NCBI RefSeq assembly: GCF_023155745.1
Contig: NZ_JAKNUS010000010.1
Location: forward strand, 84,277-148,276
Length of the DNA stretch: 64,000 bases
Reading direction: 5' to 3'
DNA from: Microbacterium kunmingense
Lineage (GTDB): Bacteria > Actinomycetota > Actinomycetes > Actinomycetales > Microbacteriaceae
Part shown: positions 19,146-27,952 of the stretch, in pieces
Numbering within the stretch: position 1 is the first letter of the stretch
How the letters are laid out: each line of letters begins with the position of its first letter
Made by a program: the position numbers and the translations under genes
The notes under the pieces: model-generated
What the model was told of the DNA's origin: nothing
What the model saw: only the letters and a program-made list of their open reading frames with translations
Database searches by the model: none

Positions 19146-20554
19146 GAGAAGAATTCTCCCAGTCGGTCGCCGAGGAACCGCAGGCCCGCCGAGTTGGATG
19201 ACTTCACCAGCACGCGGTCTCCGTCGCGAAGCTCGCCCGTGAGGTAGTCGTAGGCCTCGTCGGCCGTGGCGAAGAACACCGCCTCCCCGTCCCACGATCC
19301 CTCACCGACGGCGGCGAGGAACAGGCGACGGGCCTCGGGTCCGATCACGACGATGCGTTGGATGCCCAGACGCACGGCCTGGAGGCCGATCCGGTCGTGC
19401 TCTTCGCCGGCGTACTCCCCCAGCTCGCTCATCGCACCGAGGACCGCGACCATGCGTTCGCCGGGCCCGGTGATCTGAGCGAGGGTCCGAAGCGCCGCCG
19501 ACATGGAGTCGGGGCTGGCGTTGTAGGCGTCGTTGATGATGCGCACGCGCGGGGAGCCCAGCGGCTGCATGCGCCACCGCTCGGCGAGTTCGACCGTCTC
19601 CAGGCGCGCGACGGCGTCTGCGGGCGTCACGCCGAGGGCGGTGGCGGCGGCGATCGCGGCGAGGGCGTTCATAACATGGTGCTCGCCGAGAACGCGCAGG
19701 CGGAGCGGAGCGGAGACACCGTCAACGAAGACCGTGCACGAGGTGCCGTCCGCGGTCACCTCGACGTCTTCCGCCCTCACCTCGGCGGTGCTGCCGCGAC
19801 CGAACCACCGCACCGAGGCGGGCTTGTCCTGTGCGGTCGGAGCCATCTGGGCCACACGCGGGTCGTCGGCGTTCAGCACCGCCACCCCGCCCGGGCGGAG
19901 GGCGTGGACGAGCTCGCTCTTGGCGCGGAAGGTTCCCTCGATACCGCCGAAGCCTCCGGCGTGGGCCATGCCGACCATGAGGACGACCGAGATGTCGGGG
20001 TGGACGAGACCGGCGAGTGCCGCGATCGCGCCAGGGCCGCTCGCCCCGAACTCGCTCACCAGGTAGCGGGTCTCCTCCGTGACGCGGAGCATCGTCAGCG
20101 GCGCTCCGACCTCGTTGTTGTAGGAGGCGCGGGGAGCGACGGTCTCACCCTCGTCCTCGAGGATGCGCGCCAGCAGGTTCTTCGTGGTGGTCTTGCCGTT
20201 GGAGCCGGTGATCCCGACCACCTTCAGCGCGCCACCCGTGCGCACCCGCGCGACGACCTCGCGGGCGAGGTCGGCCAGGGCCTGCACCACGTCGCGCACG
20301 ACGATCTGAGTGATCGGCTCGTCCACGGGCCGCTCGACGAGCGCCAGCACCGCTCCGGCCTGGTGCGCCGCCGGGACGAACAGGTGGCCGTCGGTGGTCT
20401 CGCCGGGCTTGGCGACGAAGATGTCGCCGGGGCCGATCGCACGAGAGTCGGTGTCGACGGTTCCCGACACCACGGTGTCGGGGGTGTCGTCGCCGGCGAG
20501 GAGGAGGTCTCCGCCGACGGTCAGGGCGATGTGATGCAGGGGAAGGGAGATCAT
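19142..20554 (-). CDS. murF: UDP-N-acetylmuramoyl-tripeptide--D-alanyl-D-alanine ligase
   Basis: Adds D-Ala-D-Ala to the UDP-MurNAc-tripeptide. The 470 residues carry the N-terminal DTDSRAIGPGDIFVA motif, the ATP loop GITGSNGKTTTKNLLA and INDAYNASPDSM in the central domain. It follows ftsI after 16 nt, the place where murE normally sits, and no murE-like frame is present between them. The start ATG follows GGGAAGGGAG on the coding-strand complement region only weakly; the N-terminus MISLPLHHIA fits family starts. Confidence 0.96.
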   Translation of the reverse strand: MISLPLHHIALTVGGDLLLAGDDTPDTVVSGTVDTDSRAIGPGDIFVAKPGETTDGHLFVPAAHQAGAVLALVERPVDEPITQIVVRDVVQALADLAREVVARVRTGGALKVVGITGSNGKTTTKNLLARILEDEGETVAPRASYNNEVGAPLTMLRVTEETRYLVSEFGASGPGAIAALAGLVHPDISVVLMVGMAHAGGFGGIEGTFRAKSELVHALRPGGVAVLNADDPRVAQMAPTAQDKPASVRWFGRGSTAEVRAEDVEVTADGTSCTVFVDGVSAPLRLRVLGEHHVMNALAAIAAATALGVTPADAVARLETVELAERWRMQPLGSPRVRIINDAYNASPDSMSAALRTLAQITGPGERMVAVLGAMSELGEYAGEEHDRIGLQAVRLGIQRIVVIGPEARRLFLAAVGEGSWDGEAVFFATADEAYDYLTGELRDGDRVLVKSSNSAGLRFLGDRLGEFFS

Positions 20555-20570
20555 GTGTCCGAGGGGGTCG

Positions 20571-22358
20571 TCAGCCGAACTTCGGCAGGACAGGCGGTTG
20601 CGTCGTCGACGGCATGACCCGGTAGGTCTTGAGCACCTGGGTCATCGCCTGCTGGAATGCCGCGGCGTTGGCCACAGACGACTTTACCTTGGTGGGCTCG
20701 TCCAGCGTCACGGCGACGACGTACTGCGGGTCGTCGGCGGGAGCGAATCCGATCATCGTGGTGAAGTAGGCACCGCTCTTGTATCCGCCTGTGACGGGGT
20801 CGGACTTCTCACCGGTGCCGGTCTTGACCGCGATGCGGTAGCCCGGCACCGCGATCTCGTCGGCGTAGTTGGCCTGGAGCGCCACGTTCTCCAGGATCTG
20901 CTGCACCTGGGTCGCGGTGTCTTCGCTGATCACGCGGACGGGGTCGGGCGTGTCGGGACCGGTCACGGTGCCGTCGGCGGCGGTGCAGCTCTCCACGAGC
21001 GTCAGCGGAACGCGCTCCCCGTCGTTGGCGATGGCTCCGTAGGCGCCGACCAGCTCCGGGAGGGTCGTGGTCAGGCCCTGCCCGTAGGTGGTGTTGTAGA
21101 CCGTCTGGTTGTCCCAGTCCGAGGCCGGTCGGAGAAGGCCCGTCTGCTCGCCGGGGAAGTCCACGGCGCTCCCCTCCCCCACGCCGAAGCGCTGGAGGTA
21201 CTCGTAGCGGGTCTGCGGATCGACCGTCTCGCTGATGCGGGAGATCGCGGCGTTGGAGGAGTCGATGAGGACGCCCGTGAGGGTGTAGGTGTACGCAGGG
21301 TGGACGAACGAGTCGCGCACGCGCGCGCCGTTGGCGAAGGTCTCGGTGCTCGCGGCGACCACGGTCGACTGGGCGTTCTGCCCCCCGGCGTCGATCACGG
21401 TGGCGGCTGTCAGCGCCTTGAATGTCGACCCGGGTTCGAACCAGTCAGTGAACATCCGGCTCCTGCGGTCGTCGTCCGGCGAGGCGGCGACGTTGTTGGG
21501 GTCGACGGCGGGGAACTCCGCGGCCGCTCGGATCTTCCCGGTGGCGACCTCGGTGACCATGATCGATCCGCTGAGCGCCCCCATGTCCTGCACCTGCTCG
21601 GCGATGAGCTGCATGAGGTACCACTGCAGATCCCGGTCGATGGTCAACTGCAGCGTGCCGCCGTCCACGGCGGGATCTTCGACCTCGGTGCCCGGGATGA
21701 TGACGCCGTCCTTGCCGCGCTGGAAGCGGAGCTGCCCGTCCGTCGCCGTGAGACAGCCGTCCTGGCTCAGCTCGAGCCCCGCCAGGGGCACCTCGTCGGT
21801 GCCCATGAACCCGATGAGGTTGCCCGCGACGGCACCATCCGGGTACGTGCGGGCGGGATGCTGCTCGAAGGTCAGGTACGGGAGCTTCAGGTCGGCCAGC
21901 GCCCGGTACTGCTCGGTCGAGATCCCGCGCTGGACGAACTCGTACTGGTCCGCGGGATCCGCGGCGAGCGCCGAGGCGACGATCCGCTGGATCTCGTCGG
22001 CCTGCTGCCCGGTGATCGAGCCGATCAGCCCCGACGCCTCCGGCCACGTCAGCGTGGTCTCGACGTCGTCCTCTCCGGCCCGGGTGATGTCGCCGGTGTT
22101 CTTGGGATCGATCACCACGTCGTAGCGCAGGATGCTCCCGGCGAGGGTGTTGCCGGCGGCGTCGATGATGGCTCCCCGCGATCCGTCGAGATCCCGCGAA
22201 CCGCTGAAGGCCCACTCCAGCGAATCCTCGATGTGCTCATCGGCGTTGACCACCTGGATGTCGACGAGGCGGACGATGAAGCCCACGAGGACCGCCAGCA
22301 CGACAGCCAGCGCGACCACCGTGCGGCGGCGGGGACTGCGGCTTGCTCGGGTGGTCAT
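20571..22358 (-). CDS. ftsI: Septal penicillin-binding protein (D,D-transpeptidase)
   Basis: Class B PBP that crosslinks septal peptidoglycan as partner of FtsW. The 595 residues have a short cytoplasmic N-terminus, one membrane anchor (about 13-33), the PBP dimerisation domain and the transpeptidase domain with all three motifs: STFK (nucleophile Ser, in EPGSTFKALTAA), SSN and KTGTGEK. No PASTA domain is present. The ATG was chosen because it starts MTTRASRSPRRR directly before the anchor; it lies 5 nt past the stop of the FtsL-like gene. Confidence 0.96.
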   Translation of the reverse strand: MTTRASRSPRRRTVVALAVVLAVLVGFIVRLVDIQVVNADEHIEDSLEWAFSGSRDLDGSRGAIIDAAGNTLAGSILRYDVVIDPKNTGDITRAGEDDVETTLTWPEASGLIGSITGQQADEIQRIVASALAADPADQYEFVQRGISTEQYRALADLKLPYLTFEQHPARTYPDGAVAGNLIGFMGTDEVPLAGLELSQDGCLTATDGQLRFQRGKDGVIIPGTEVEDPAVDGGTLQLTIDRDLQWYLMQLIAEQVQDMGALSGSIMVTEVATGKIRAAAEFPAVDPNNVAASPDDDRRSRMFTDWFEPGSTFKALTAATVIDAGGQNAQSTVVAASTETFANGARVRDSFVHPAYTYTLTGVLIDSSNAAISRISETVDPQTRYEYLQRFGVGEGSAVDFPGEQTGLLRPASDWDNQTVYNTTYGQGLTTTLPELVGAYGAIANDGERVPLTLVESCTAADGTVTGPDTPDPVRVISEDTATQVQQILENVALQANYADEIAVPGYRIAVKTGTGEKSDPVTGGYKSGAYFTTMIGFAPADDPQYVVAVTLDEPTKVKSSVANAAAFQQAMTQVLKTYRVMPSTTQPPVLPKFG

Positions 22359-22363
22359 TGCTC

Positions 22364-22972
22364 TCAGTGTGTGGCGGGTGTCGGCAGGGAGTCTGCTACC
22401 GGGGGCGGCGTGTCGGAGACCCCGGCACCGGTCGTGTCCACCGGCGCCCCCTGGATCGTCGCGTCGGGCTCGGTCACGAGCGGCCGATCGGCGATGAGGT
22501 CGTTGGCGACCGAACCGCGCCCCAGGGCGTCGATGGAGGCGCCGCCCTCCGCAGCGATCCCCGCGCCCAGCACCGCCCCGTCGCTCAGCCGGAGGTAGTT
22601 GGGCGATTCCTCGATCACCATCCCGAGAGCAGCGGCGTTGGCGGCGAGGTACTGCGGCGAGCTGAGGCCGGCGACATCGTCGGAGAGCATCTGCCGCTGC
22701 CACTGCAGCTCGCTCTGCTGCTGCGTGAGCGAGGAGATCTCGTAGGAGCTCTGGGTGGTCAGGATCGAGAGCATCATCTGCACGCCCGCGATCGCGAGGG
22801 CAGCCACCACCGCGACGACGCCATAGGCGAGCCGCGGCCGACGGCGGGCCACGGGGGCGGCATGCTCGACCGGCCGCAGCCGGCGATCGGGTCCGCGACG
22901 GGGAGAGCCCGGGCGACCGGGGCGCGCTTCGGCGGGAGAGCTCAGCGGAGCAGCGATCAGGGGTGCGCTCAT
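22364..22972 (-). CDS. FtsL-like bitopic division protein
   Basis: Position between rsmH and ftsI and topology identify it as the FtsL counterpart; sequence similarity to FtsL is weak, as is usual in actinobacteria. The 202 residues have a basic, proline-rich cytoplasmic N-terminus (1-46), a membrane helix (about 47-72), a short coiled coil ([16 protein letters not shown] region, about 80-105) and a Pro/Thr-rich extracytoplasmic tail. The ATG overlaps the rsmH stop (ATGA). It presumably joins FtsQ and FtsB in a divisome subcomplex. Confidence 0.75.
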   Translation of the reverse strand: MSAPLIAAPLSSPAEARPGRPGSPRRGPDRRLRPVEHAAPVARRRPRLAYGVVAVVAALAIAGVQMMLSILTTQSSYEISSLTQQQSELQWQRQMLSDDVAGLSSPQYLAANAAALGMVIEESPNYLRLSDGAVLGAGIAAEGGASIDALGRGSVANDLIADRPLVTEPDATIQGAPVDTTGAGVSDTPPPVADSLPTPATH

Positions 22973-23925
22973 GCCGCGGCCTCTCTCACTCGTTCGACGG
23001 CACGCAGCCGCACGGGGGTGGCGCGGGGGTTGCGCGCCTTCTCCGCGGCATCCGCCTGTTCGGCACCGCGGACCAGCAACCGGAAGCGGGGGGCGTGCTC
23101 GGGCAGCTCCACCGGCAGGCCCGGCGGAGAGGTGGATGCCACGGCGTCGGCGAAGACGCGCTTGACCAGGCGGTCTTCGAGCGACTGGTAGGACAGCACC
23201 ACCATCCGTCCGCCGACCGCCAGCGCATCGAGGGCTGCGGGGATCGCCGTCTCGAGCGCCGCCAGCTCGGCGTTGACCTCGATGCGCAGCGCTTGGAACA
23301 CCCGCTTCGCGGGATGTCCTGTCCGCTGTGCGGCGTACGGGGTGGCGCGCGTGAGGATGTCGACGAGTTGACCGGACCGCTCGATCGGGGCTTCCGTGCG
23401 CGCCGCCACGATGGCCCGCGCATAGCGTCCGGCGAGCTTCTCCTCGCCGTAGCGCTCGAAGATCCGGCGGAGCTGGCCCTCGCTGAAGGTCGCGATCACA
23501 TCGGCGGCCGTGACGCCGGAGGACTGATCCATCCGCATGTCCAGGGGCGCGTCGCGGGAGTAGGCGAATCCGCGGTCGACCTCGTCCAGCTGCAGGGAGG
23601 AGACGCCGAGGTCGAACAGGATGCCCTGGACGGCGTCGACCCCGACGCCCTCGAGCGCCGCCGCGATGTCGTCGTAGACCGTGTGGACGAGATCGACCCG
23701 GCCGCCGAAGGGTGCCAGCCTCTCCCCCGCGATGCGCAGAGCGTCGCGATCCCGGTCGAGTCCGACGAGATGCAGCTCGGGAAACCGCTCGAGGAACGCC
23801 TCGCTGTGGCCGCCCATCCCCAGGGTGGCGTCGACGAAGACCGCTCCGGGGGCGTCGAGGGCGGGAGCGAGGAGCTCGAGACAGCGCTCGAGCAGGACGG
23901 GGGTGTGGATGTCGCGGAGGTTCAT
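22969..23925 (-). CDS. rsmH: 16S rRNA (cytosine-1402-N4)-methyltransferase
   Basis: SAM-dependent methylase of C1402 in the 16S rRNA decoding centre. The 318 residues contain the SAM-binding motif [18 protein letters not shown] near residue 35, [19 protein letters not shown], and a C-terminal [17 protein letters not shown], all typical. Second gene of the division cluster after mraZ, separated from it by about 100 bp. Confidence 0.97.
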   Translation of the reverse strand: MNLRDIHTPVLLERCLELLAPALDAPGAVFVDATLGMGGHSEAFLERFPELHLVGLDRDRDALRIAGERLAPFGGRVDLVHTVYDDIAAALEGVGVDAVQGILFDLGVSSLQLDEVDRGFAYSRDAPLDMRMDQSSGVTAADVIATFSEGQLRRIFERYGEEKLAGRYARAIVAARTEAPIERSGQLVDILTRATPYAAQRTGHPAKRVFQALRIEVNAELAALETAIPAALDALAVGGRMVVLSYQSLEDRLVKRVFADAVASTSPPGLPVELPEHAPRFRLLVRGAEQADAAEKARNPRATPVRLRAVERVREAAA

Positions 23926-24024
23926 GATCGGGACCCGGTCCCCCGGCTCTGATCCCCATCCGCTCGACCTGGCGCCGGGGAAGTGCGTCAGGGCGGGAGC
24001 GGCTGGGAGTCACAGCCGGGGGCG

Positions 24025-24456
24025 TCAGAACAGGCCGGGGATCACCTCCTGCTCCATCTCGGAGTAGCTGTCTTCGTTGGCCAGGGCGTAGGCGTTCCAC
24101 GCCTCGGCGTCCCAGATCTCGGCGTGCGCGCCGACGCCGGTCACGACGAGGTCCTTCTCGAGCCCCGCGTAGGCGCGCAGCGGCGGCGGGATGGTGATGC
24201 GGTTCTGGCCGTCGGGCTTTTCGGCGCTCGCTCCCGAGAGGAACATCCGGAGGAAGTCGCGCGCCTGCTTGTTGCTCAGCGGCGCCTCGCGGATGCGGTC
24301 GTGGACGCGCTCGAACTCGCTCTCACTGAAGACGTAGAGGCAGCGTTCCTGCCCGCGGGTGATGACGATGCCCCCGCCGAGGTCGTCGCGGAACTTGGCC
24401 GGCAGGATGACCCGGCCCTTGTCGTCGAGCTTGGGAGTGTGCGTACCCAGCAGCAT
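24025..24456 (-). CDS. mraZ: Transcriptional regulator MraZ
   Basis: DNA-binding autoregulator of the division cluster, forming a ring of subunits with two AbrB-like repeats. The 143 residues begin [20 protein letters not shown] and have the second repeat at [21 protein letters not shown] two codons upstream (24462), with AAGGGGG closer to standard spacing, is an equally possible start; I chose the ATG by family alignment. First gene of the cluster and preceded by three repeat boxes of the kind MraZ binds. Confidence 0.95.
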   Translation of the reverse strand: MLLGTHTPKLDDKGRVILPAKFRDDLGGGIVITRGQERCLYVFSESEFERVHDRIREAPLSNKQARDFLRMFLSGASAEKPDGQNRITIPPPLRAYAGLEKDLVVTGVGAHAEIWDAEAWNAYALANEDSYSEMEQEVIPGLF

Positions 24457-24499
24457 CGGCACACCACCCCCTTCTTCGTCCGGCCTTCGAAGATGGTCG

Positions 24500-24526
24500 C
24501 CACTTTACTCCACTTTCCTCCACTTC
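24500..24526 (-). promoter_or_regulatory. Three MraZ-type boxes at 10-bp spacing
   Basis: On the mraZ coding strand: GAAGTGG-3 nt-AAAGTGG-3 nt-AAAGTGG, starts exactly 10 bp apart, 44 bp upstream of mraZ. MraZ is known to bind short GTGG/TGGG-type repeats at 10-bp spacing upstream of its own gene, including AAAGTG repeats in mollicutes. Predicted autoregulatory site. Confidence 0.8.
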
Positions 24527-24618
24527 GATACCCCGAGGGCCTGTTCAGCCGCGATTTTCTGCGGCACGCGGCCGCATGGGCGAGCCGCCCCACACGCGGC
24601 CGATGTGCGCGTGGTTCG

Positions 24619-24701
24619 CCGCACACGGGAGGAGATCCGGCTCAGGGCGGGGGAATCGCGGCATCCCGCCCTCCCGTGGATCGATCTCCTCCCGTGTGCG
24701 G
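24619..24701. repeat. Nested long inverted repeat in the mraZ upstream gap
   Basis: Outer arms are 19 bp and perfect (24619-24637 with 24683-24701, arm reading CCGCACACGGGAGGAGATC); inside lies a second 8-bp pair (AGGGCGGG 24644-24651 with CCCGCCCT 24665-24672). The structure sits in the 361-bp gene-free stretch between mraZ and the DUF3040 gene, between the MraZ boxes and the DUF3040 terminator. It codes for nothing visible. Apart from this element, the boxes and the terminator, I see nothing else in the gap. Confidence 0.85.
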
Positions 24702-24755
24702 GGAGCGAAGTGGAGGCCGGGAGGAAAGTGGGAAACCAGTGAGGGGCGCACGCAC

Positions 24756-24788
24756 AAAAAAGAGCACCGACCCGAAGGTCGGTGCTCT
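24756..24788 (-). terminator. Rho-independent terminator of the DUF3040 gene
   Basis: Perfect 12-bp stem AGAGCACCGACC / GGTCGGTGCTCT with a 4-nt loop (TTCG on the minus strand), followed on the minus strand by six T residues. A textbook intrinsic terminator isolating DUF3040 transcription from the mraZ promoter region. Confidence 0.95.
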
Positions 24789-24817
24789 GGAAGTGGATGC
24801 GGGGGGTCAGCCGCGGA

Positions 24818-25186
24818 TCATCGTTCGCCCTGCCGGCGGTCCCAGCGATCGTTCATGCGATCCATGAACGATCCGCCCGCCGTGGCGCGCCCGGGTGATG
24901 TCGCCGTCGGTCGAGGGGCCGCCTTCGGTGCGCCGCGCGCCGGGGTCACCGCCAGGATGACACCGCCCAGCATGACGACGAACGCGATCACTCCGACGAC
25001 GATGAGCTTCAACGCCACCCCGGCGATCAGGCCGCCCAGGCCCAGCAGCACGAGGATCGTGCCGTACACGATGTTGCGATAGCTGAGGGCGCGCCCTTCA
25101 CGCGCGCTGACCACGTCGGCGTCGTTGCGCATGAGATGACGTTCCATCTCATCGAGCAGACGCTGCTCCTGTTCGGAGAGTGGCAT
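24818..25186 (-). CDS. DUF3040 membrane protein
   Basis: Function unknown. The 122-residue protein starts MPLSEQEQRLLDEMERHL, the conserved N-terminal helix of DUF3040, followed by two adjacent membrane helices (about 42-62 and 63-82) and a basic Pro/Ala-rich tail with an Asp/Arg-rich end. A GAGGGGG Shine-Dalgarno precedes the ATG, and a -10-like TAGAAT (25219-25214) lies upstream. In actinobacteria this family often neighbours the division cluster, as here. Divergent from the prenyl synthase gene. Confidence 0.85.
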   Translation of the reverse strand: MPLSEQEQRLLDEMERHLMRNDADVVSAREGRALSYRNIVYGTILVLLGLGGLIAGVALKLIVVGVIAFVVMLGGVILAVTPARGAPKAAPRPTATSPGRATAGGSFMDRMNDRWDRRQGER

Positions 25187-25236
25187 GGGTCCCCCTCTGG
25201 ATCCGGTTGGACGATTCTACGCGTCCCGCTGATTAC

Positions 25237-25242
25237 TAGGCT
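25237..25242 (+). promoter_or_regulatory. Leaderless -10 (TAGGCT) of the prenyl synthase gene
   Basis: TAGGCT followed by 6 nt and the GTG start; no usable Shine-Dalgarno. This TANNNT-N6-start layout marks a transcript that begins at the start codon. Confidence 0.6.
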
Positions 25243-25248
25243 AGGGCC

Positions 25249-26352
25249 GTGTCATCTTCCGCGGGCGCCGTAGAGGCTGTTTCTCAGCGACTGAACAACT
25301 TCCTCGCACGTCAGCGTGCCGAGGCGAAGGAGCTCGGCGACGAGGCGGCGATGATCATCGACGCCGCGGCCGACGCTCTGACCGGCGGCAAGCGCTTGCG
25401 GGGCCGGTTCCTCATCGCCGGATGGCGCGCGGTCCACGAGGCCCGCTCCCGGGCCGGCGAGCCGCCCGCCGCCGTGATCGGGGCGGCGGCGGCCCTGGAG
25501 ATCTTCCACGCCGCCGCGCTCGTGCACGACGACGTCATCGACAACTCCGACACGCGACGCGGTCGTCCCTCCGCCCATCGCGCGCTCGAGTCGAGGCACC
25601 GCGCGTCGAACTGGCGCGGCGATGCCGCGGCGTTCGGCCGCTCCGGCGCCATCCTGCTCGGCGATCTCCTCGTCGCCTGGAGCGACGACCTCTTCGAGGA
25701 ATCCCTGGCCGAGATGGGCCCGGGTCAGGATGCCGCGGCCGCGACCGCGCGCGAGGAGTACGCGCGGATGCGGCGCGAGGTCACGGTCGGACAGTTCCTC
25801 GACATCGCGGAGGAGTCCGCCTTCCGCGTGGCCCCTGACGAGGAGCACGCCGAGCGCGCCCTCCGGGTGGCGTCGTTCAAGTCGGCGCGCTACAGCATCC
25901 AGCAGCCCCTGGTCATCGGTGCCGCCCTCGCGGGAGGGTCCGAGGGTCAGCGCGCCGCCCTGGCGGCCTTCGGCCACCCCCTGGGAATGGCCTTCCAACT
26001 GCGCGACGACGTCCTCGGCGTCTTCGGCGACTCCGCCGAGACCGGCAAGCCGGCCGGCGACGACCTCCGCGAGGGGAAGCGGACCGTCCTCGTCGCCTAC
26101 GCCCGCGAAGGCATCGGCGTCTCTGCGCGCCAGATCGTCGACGAGCTCATCGGCGATCCCGGCCTGGATGACGACCAGATCGCCTCCCTGCAGCGGACCA
26201 TCGTCGACAGCGGGGCCCTGGGGCGGGTGGAGACGCTCATCGAGGAGTACTCGCAGGAGGCCGGCCGAGCGCTGTCGGGCGCAGACCTCGGTCACGCGGC
26301 GGTCAACGACCTGCGAGAGCTGGCGCGCGCGGCGACCGTGCGCGTCGCCTGA
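25249..26352 (+). CDS. Polyprenyl (geranylgeranyl-type) diphosphate synthase
   Basis: Chain-elongating prenyltransferase that condenses isopentenyl diphosphate with allylic diphosphates; product length (likely C20 or longer) cannot be set from the motifs alone. The 367 residues show GGKRLRGRFL, the first aspartate-rich motif DDVID near residue 98 in HDDVIDNSDTRRGRPS, and the second region MAFQLRDDVLGVFGD near residue 245. Position corresponds to idsA2 beside pknL in mycobacteria. The GTG start sits six nt after a TANNNT box and is probably leaderless. Confidence 0.92.
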   Translation: MSSSAGAVEAVSQRLNNFLARQRAEAKELGDEAAMIIDAAADALTGGKRLRGRFLIAGWRAVHEARSRAGEPPAAVIGAAAALEIFHAAALVHDDVIDNSDTRRGRPSAHRALESRHRASNWRGDAAAFGRSGAILLGDLLVAWSDDLFEESLAEMGPGQDAAAATAREEYARMRREVTVGQFLDIAEESAFRVAPDEEHAERALRVASFKSARYSIQQPLVIGAALAGGSEGQRAALAAFGHPLGMAFQLRDDVLGVFGDSAETGKPAGDDLREGKRTVLVAYAREGIGVSARQIVDELIGDPGLDDDQIASLQRTIVDSGALGRVETLIEEYSQEAGRALSGADLGHAAVNDLRELARAATVRVA

Positions 26353-26364
26353 GCGTCGGGGGCC

Positions 26365-26712
26365 TCAGGCCAGGGTCTGCGCGACCCGACGCACCTCGCT
26401 CTTCCGCCCGGCGCGCAGCGCCTCGATGGGGGCGATGCCGATCGACTCCTCCGGGCTCAGCAGCCAGTCGATGGCCTCATCATCGGTGAAGCCGGCGTCA
26501 CCGAGGACGATCACCGTCCCACGCAGGGACGCGAGCGGCTTGCCGTCGACGAGGAACACGGCGGGCACCGACAGTGCGCCGTGGCGCCTCGAGCCGATGA
26601 GGGCGCGATCGTCGAGAAGGCGGCGAACCCGCCCGAGCGGGAGGTCTAGGGCCGCCACGAGTTCGGGAAGGGTGAGCCACTCGGTGGGTACAGGTGCGTC
26701 GTTCTCCGCCAC
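26365..26712 (-). CDS. Rv2175c-like DNA-binding protein
   Basis: The 115-residue protein matches the Rv2175c group: a winged-helix-like DNA-binding N-terminal half (WLTLPELVAALDLPLGRVRRLLDD) and a small C-terminal domain (SLRGTVIVLGDAGFTDDEAIDWLL). In M. tuberculosis Rv2175c is a PknL substrate whose DNA binding is lost on phosphorylation. Here it also lies near a PASTA kinase, on the opposite strand, and converges on the prenyl synthase gene with a 12-nt gap. Target genes are unknown. Regulation by the neighbouring kinase is inference from synteny. Confidence 0.85.
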   Translation of the reverse strand: MAENDAPVPTEWLTLPELVAALDLPLGRVRRLLDDRALIGSRRHGALSVPAVFLVDGKPLASLRGTVIVLGDAGFTDDEAIDWLLSPEESIGIAPIEALRAGRKSEVRRVAQTLA

Positions 26713-26771
26713 GAAGCCACTATCTCATTCCTCCGCGCACTCATCCCTGCGCGCGGCGGCGGGATCGGGCG

Positions 26772-26791
26772 ACATGAGGACATCCTCATGT
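26772..26791. promoter_or_regulatory. 20-bp palindrome in the Rv2175c/LysM divergent gap
   Basis: ACATGAGGACATCCTCATGT: 9-bp perfect arms around a CA centre. It lies between divergent genes, so a terminator is unlikely, and 20 bp before a TTGACA (26811-26816) that may be the -35 of the LysM gene. Candidate operator; the Rv2175c-like protein next door is one possible ligand. Confidence 0.55.
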
Positions 26792-26874
26792 TTCACATCC
26801 GTCACTTTCGTTGACAGTGGTTTACACGCGTGACACCGTAGCTGGCGGGGAGGATCCCCGCAGGGAGGACCACC

Positions 26875-27900
26875 ATGTCTCGCTCACGAACCGCCCGGCT
26901 GACGACGGCCCGCCTCGGCCTTCCCGCGACCGCGCTGGGCGCCCTGGCGGTGGCGATGCTCCCCTCGCCCGCCGCCGCGCAGGAGGCTGCTCCCGTCGCC
27001 CGCGAGGGCGTCGAGCGGGTCTCCCTCGGTGCCGCCGCGTCCTCGACCGGTCGCGCACCGGTGACGGTCCCCGCGCACAGTGCGGCACCCGAGAGCGTCG
27101 TGGTGCAGCCCGGCGACACCATCAGCGCGATCGCAGCCCGACACGGGCTGCGCACGACCGATGTCCTGGCCCTGAACGGACTGGGCTGGAGCAGTGTCAT
27201 CCATCCCGGACAGGTGATCCGGCTGAGCGGTGCGTCCGCCGCCCCGGCAGCGCCGGCGCCGGCGGCGCCCGCGACGACCACGGGCTACACCGTCGTCGCG
27301 GGGGACACGATCAGTGCGATCGCGCGTCGTCACGGGGTCTCCACCCAGGCCGTGCTCGACGCGAACGGACTGCAGTCCTCATCGATCATCTACCCCGGTC
27401 AGACGATCGCGATCCCGGCGGCGACGGCGCCCGCCCCCGCCGCCCCCGCCGCGCCGGCCGCGCCGGCGCCGGTCCTCGCGGCGGAGACGGTGACGCTCGA
27501 TGACGAGCAGATCGGCAATGTCCGCACGATCATCGCCGTGGGCCGAGAGCTCGGCGTCTCCGACCGGGGCATCGCCGTCGCGCTGGGGACGGCGATGGTG
27601 GAGTCGTGGCTGCGGAACCTCGACTGGGGCGACCGCGACTCCCTGGGGCTGTTCCAACAGCGACCCAGCACCGGATGGGGAAGCACCGACGAGGTCCGCG
27701 ATCCCGTTCGGGCGACCAAGGCCTTCTTCGGCGGCCCGTCCGATCCCAACGGCTCGCGCACCCGCGGTCTCCTCGACATCCCCGGGTGGGAGTCGATGTC
27801 GTTCGCCGGCGCCGCGCAGAGCGTTCAGATCTCGGCGTTCCCGGATCGTTATGCGACGTGGGAGGCCCCGGCCTTCGGGTGGCTCGCGACCTACGGCTGA
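26875..27900 (+). CDS. Secreted LysM protein with lysozyme-like C-terminal domain
   Basis: Likely peptidoglycan-bound cell-wall protein. The 341 residues show an Arg-rich N-terminus and a hydrophobic signal region ending near AAAQEA (about residue 40), two LysM domains (about 76-118, VVVQPGDTISAIAARHG; and 140-182, YTVVAGDTISAIARRHG), Ala/Pro linkers and a C-terminal domain of about 130 residues (MVESWLRNLDWGDRDSLGLF, FQQRPSTGWG) that resembles lysozyme/transglycosylase-type folds. Catalytic activity is not proven; the Glu in MVESWL is the candidate catalytic residue. GGGAGG sits six nt before the ATG. Confidence 0.88.
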   Translation: MSRSRTARLTTARLGLPATALGALAVAMLPSPAAAQEAAPVAREGVERVSLGAAASSTGRAPVTVPAHSAAPESVVVQPGDTISAIAARHGLRTTDVLALNGLGWSSVIHPGQVIRLSGASAAPAAPAPAAPATTTGYTVVAGDTISAIARRHGVSTQAVLDANGLQSSSIIYPGQTIAIPAATAPAPAAPAAPAAPAPVLAAETVTLDDEQIGNVRTIIAVGRELGVSDRGIAVALGTAMVESWLRNLDWGDRDSLGLFQQRPSTGWGSTDEVRDPVRATKAFFGGPSDPNGSRTRGLLDIPGWESMSFAGAAQSVQISAFPDRYATWEAPAFGWLATYG

Positions 27901-27952
27901 TCGGTGTGGACGCCGGGGTGAGCCGCTGCCCGGGCTGCCACCCCGCCGTCCG

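Noticed and set aside
20553..22598. 681-residue plus-strand open frame opposite ftsI
   Set aside because: Antisense shadow; ftsI has all three PBP motifs on the other strand.
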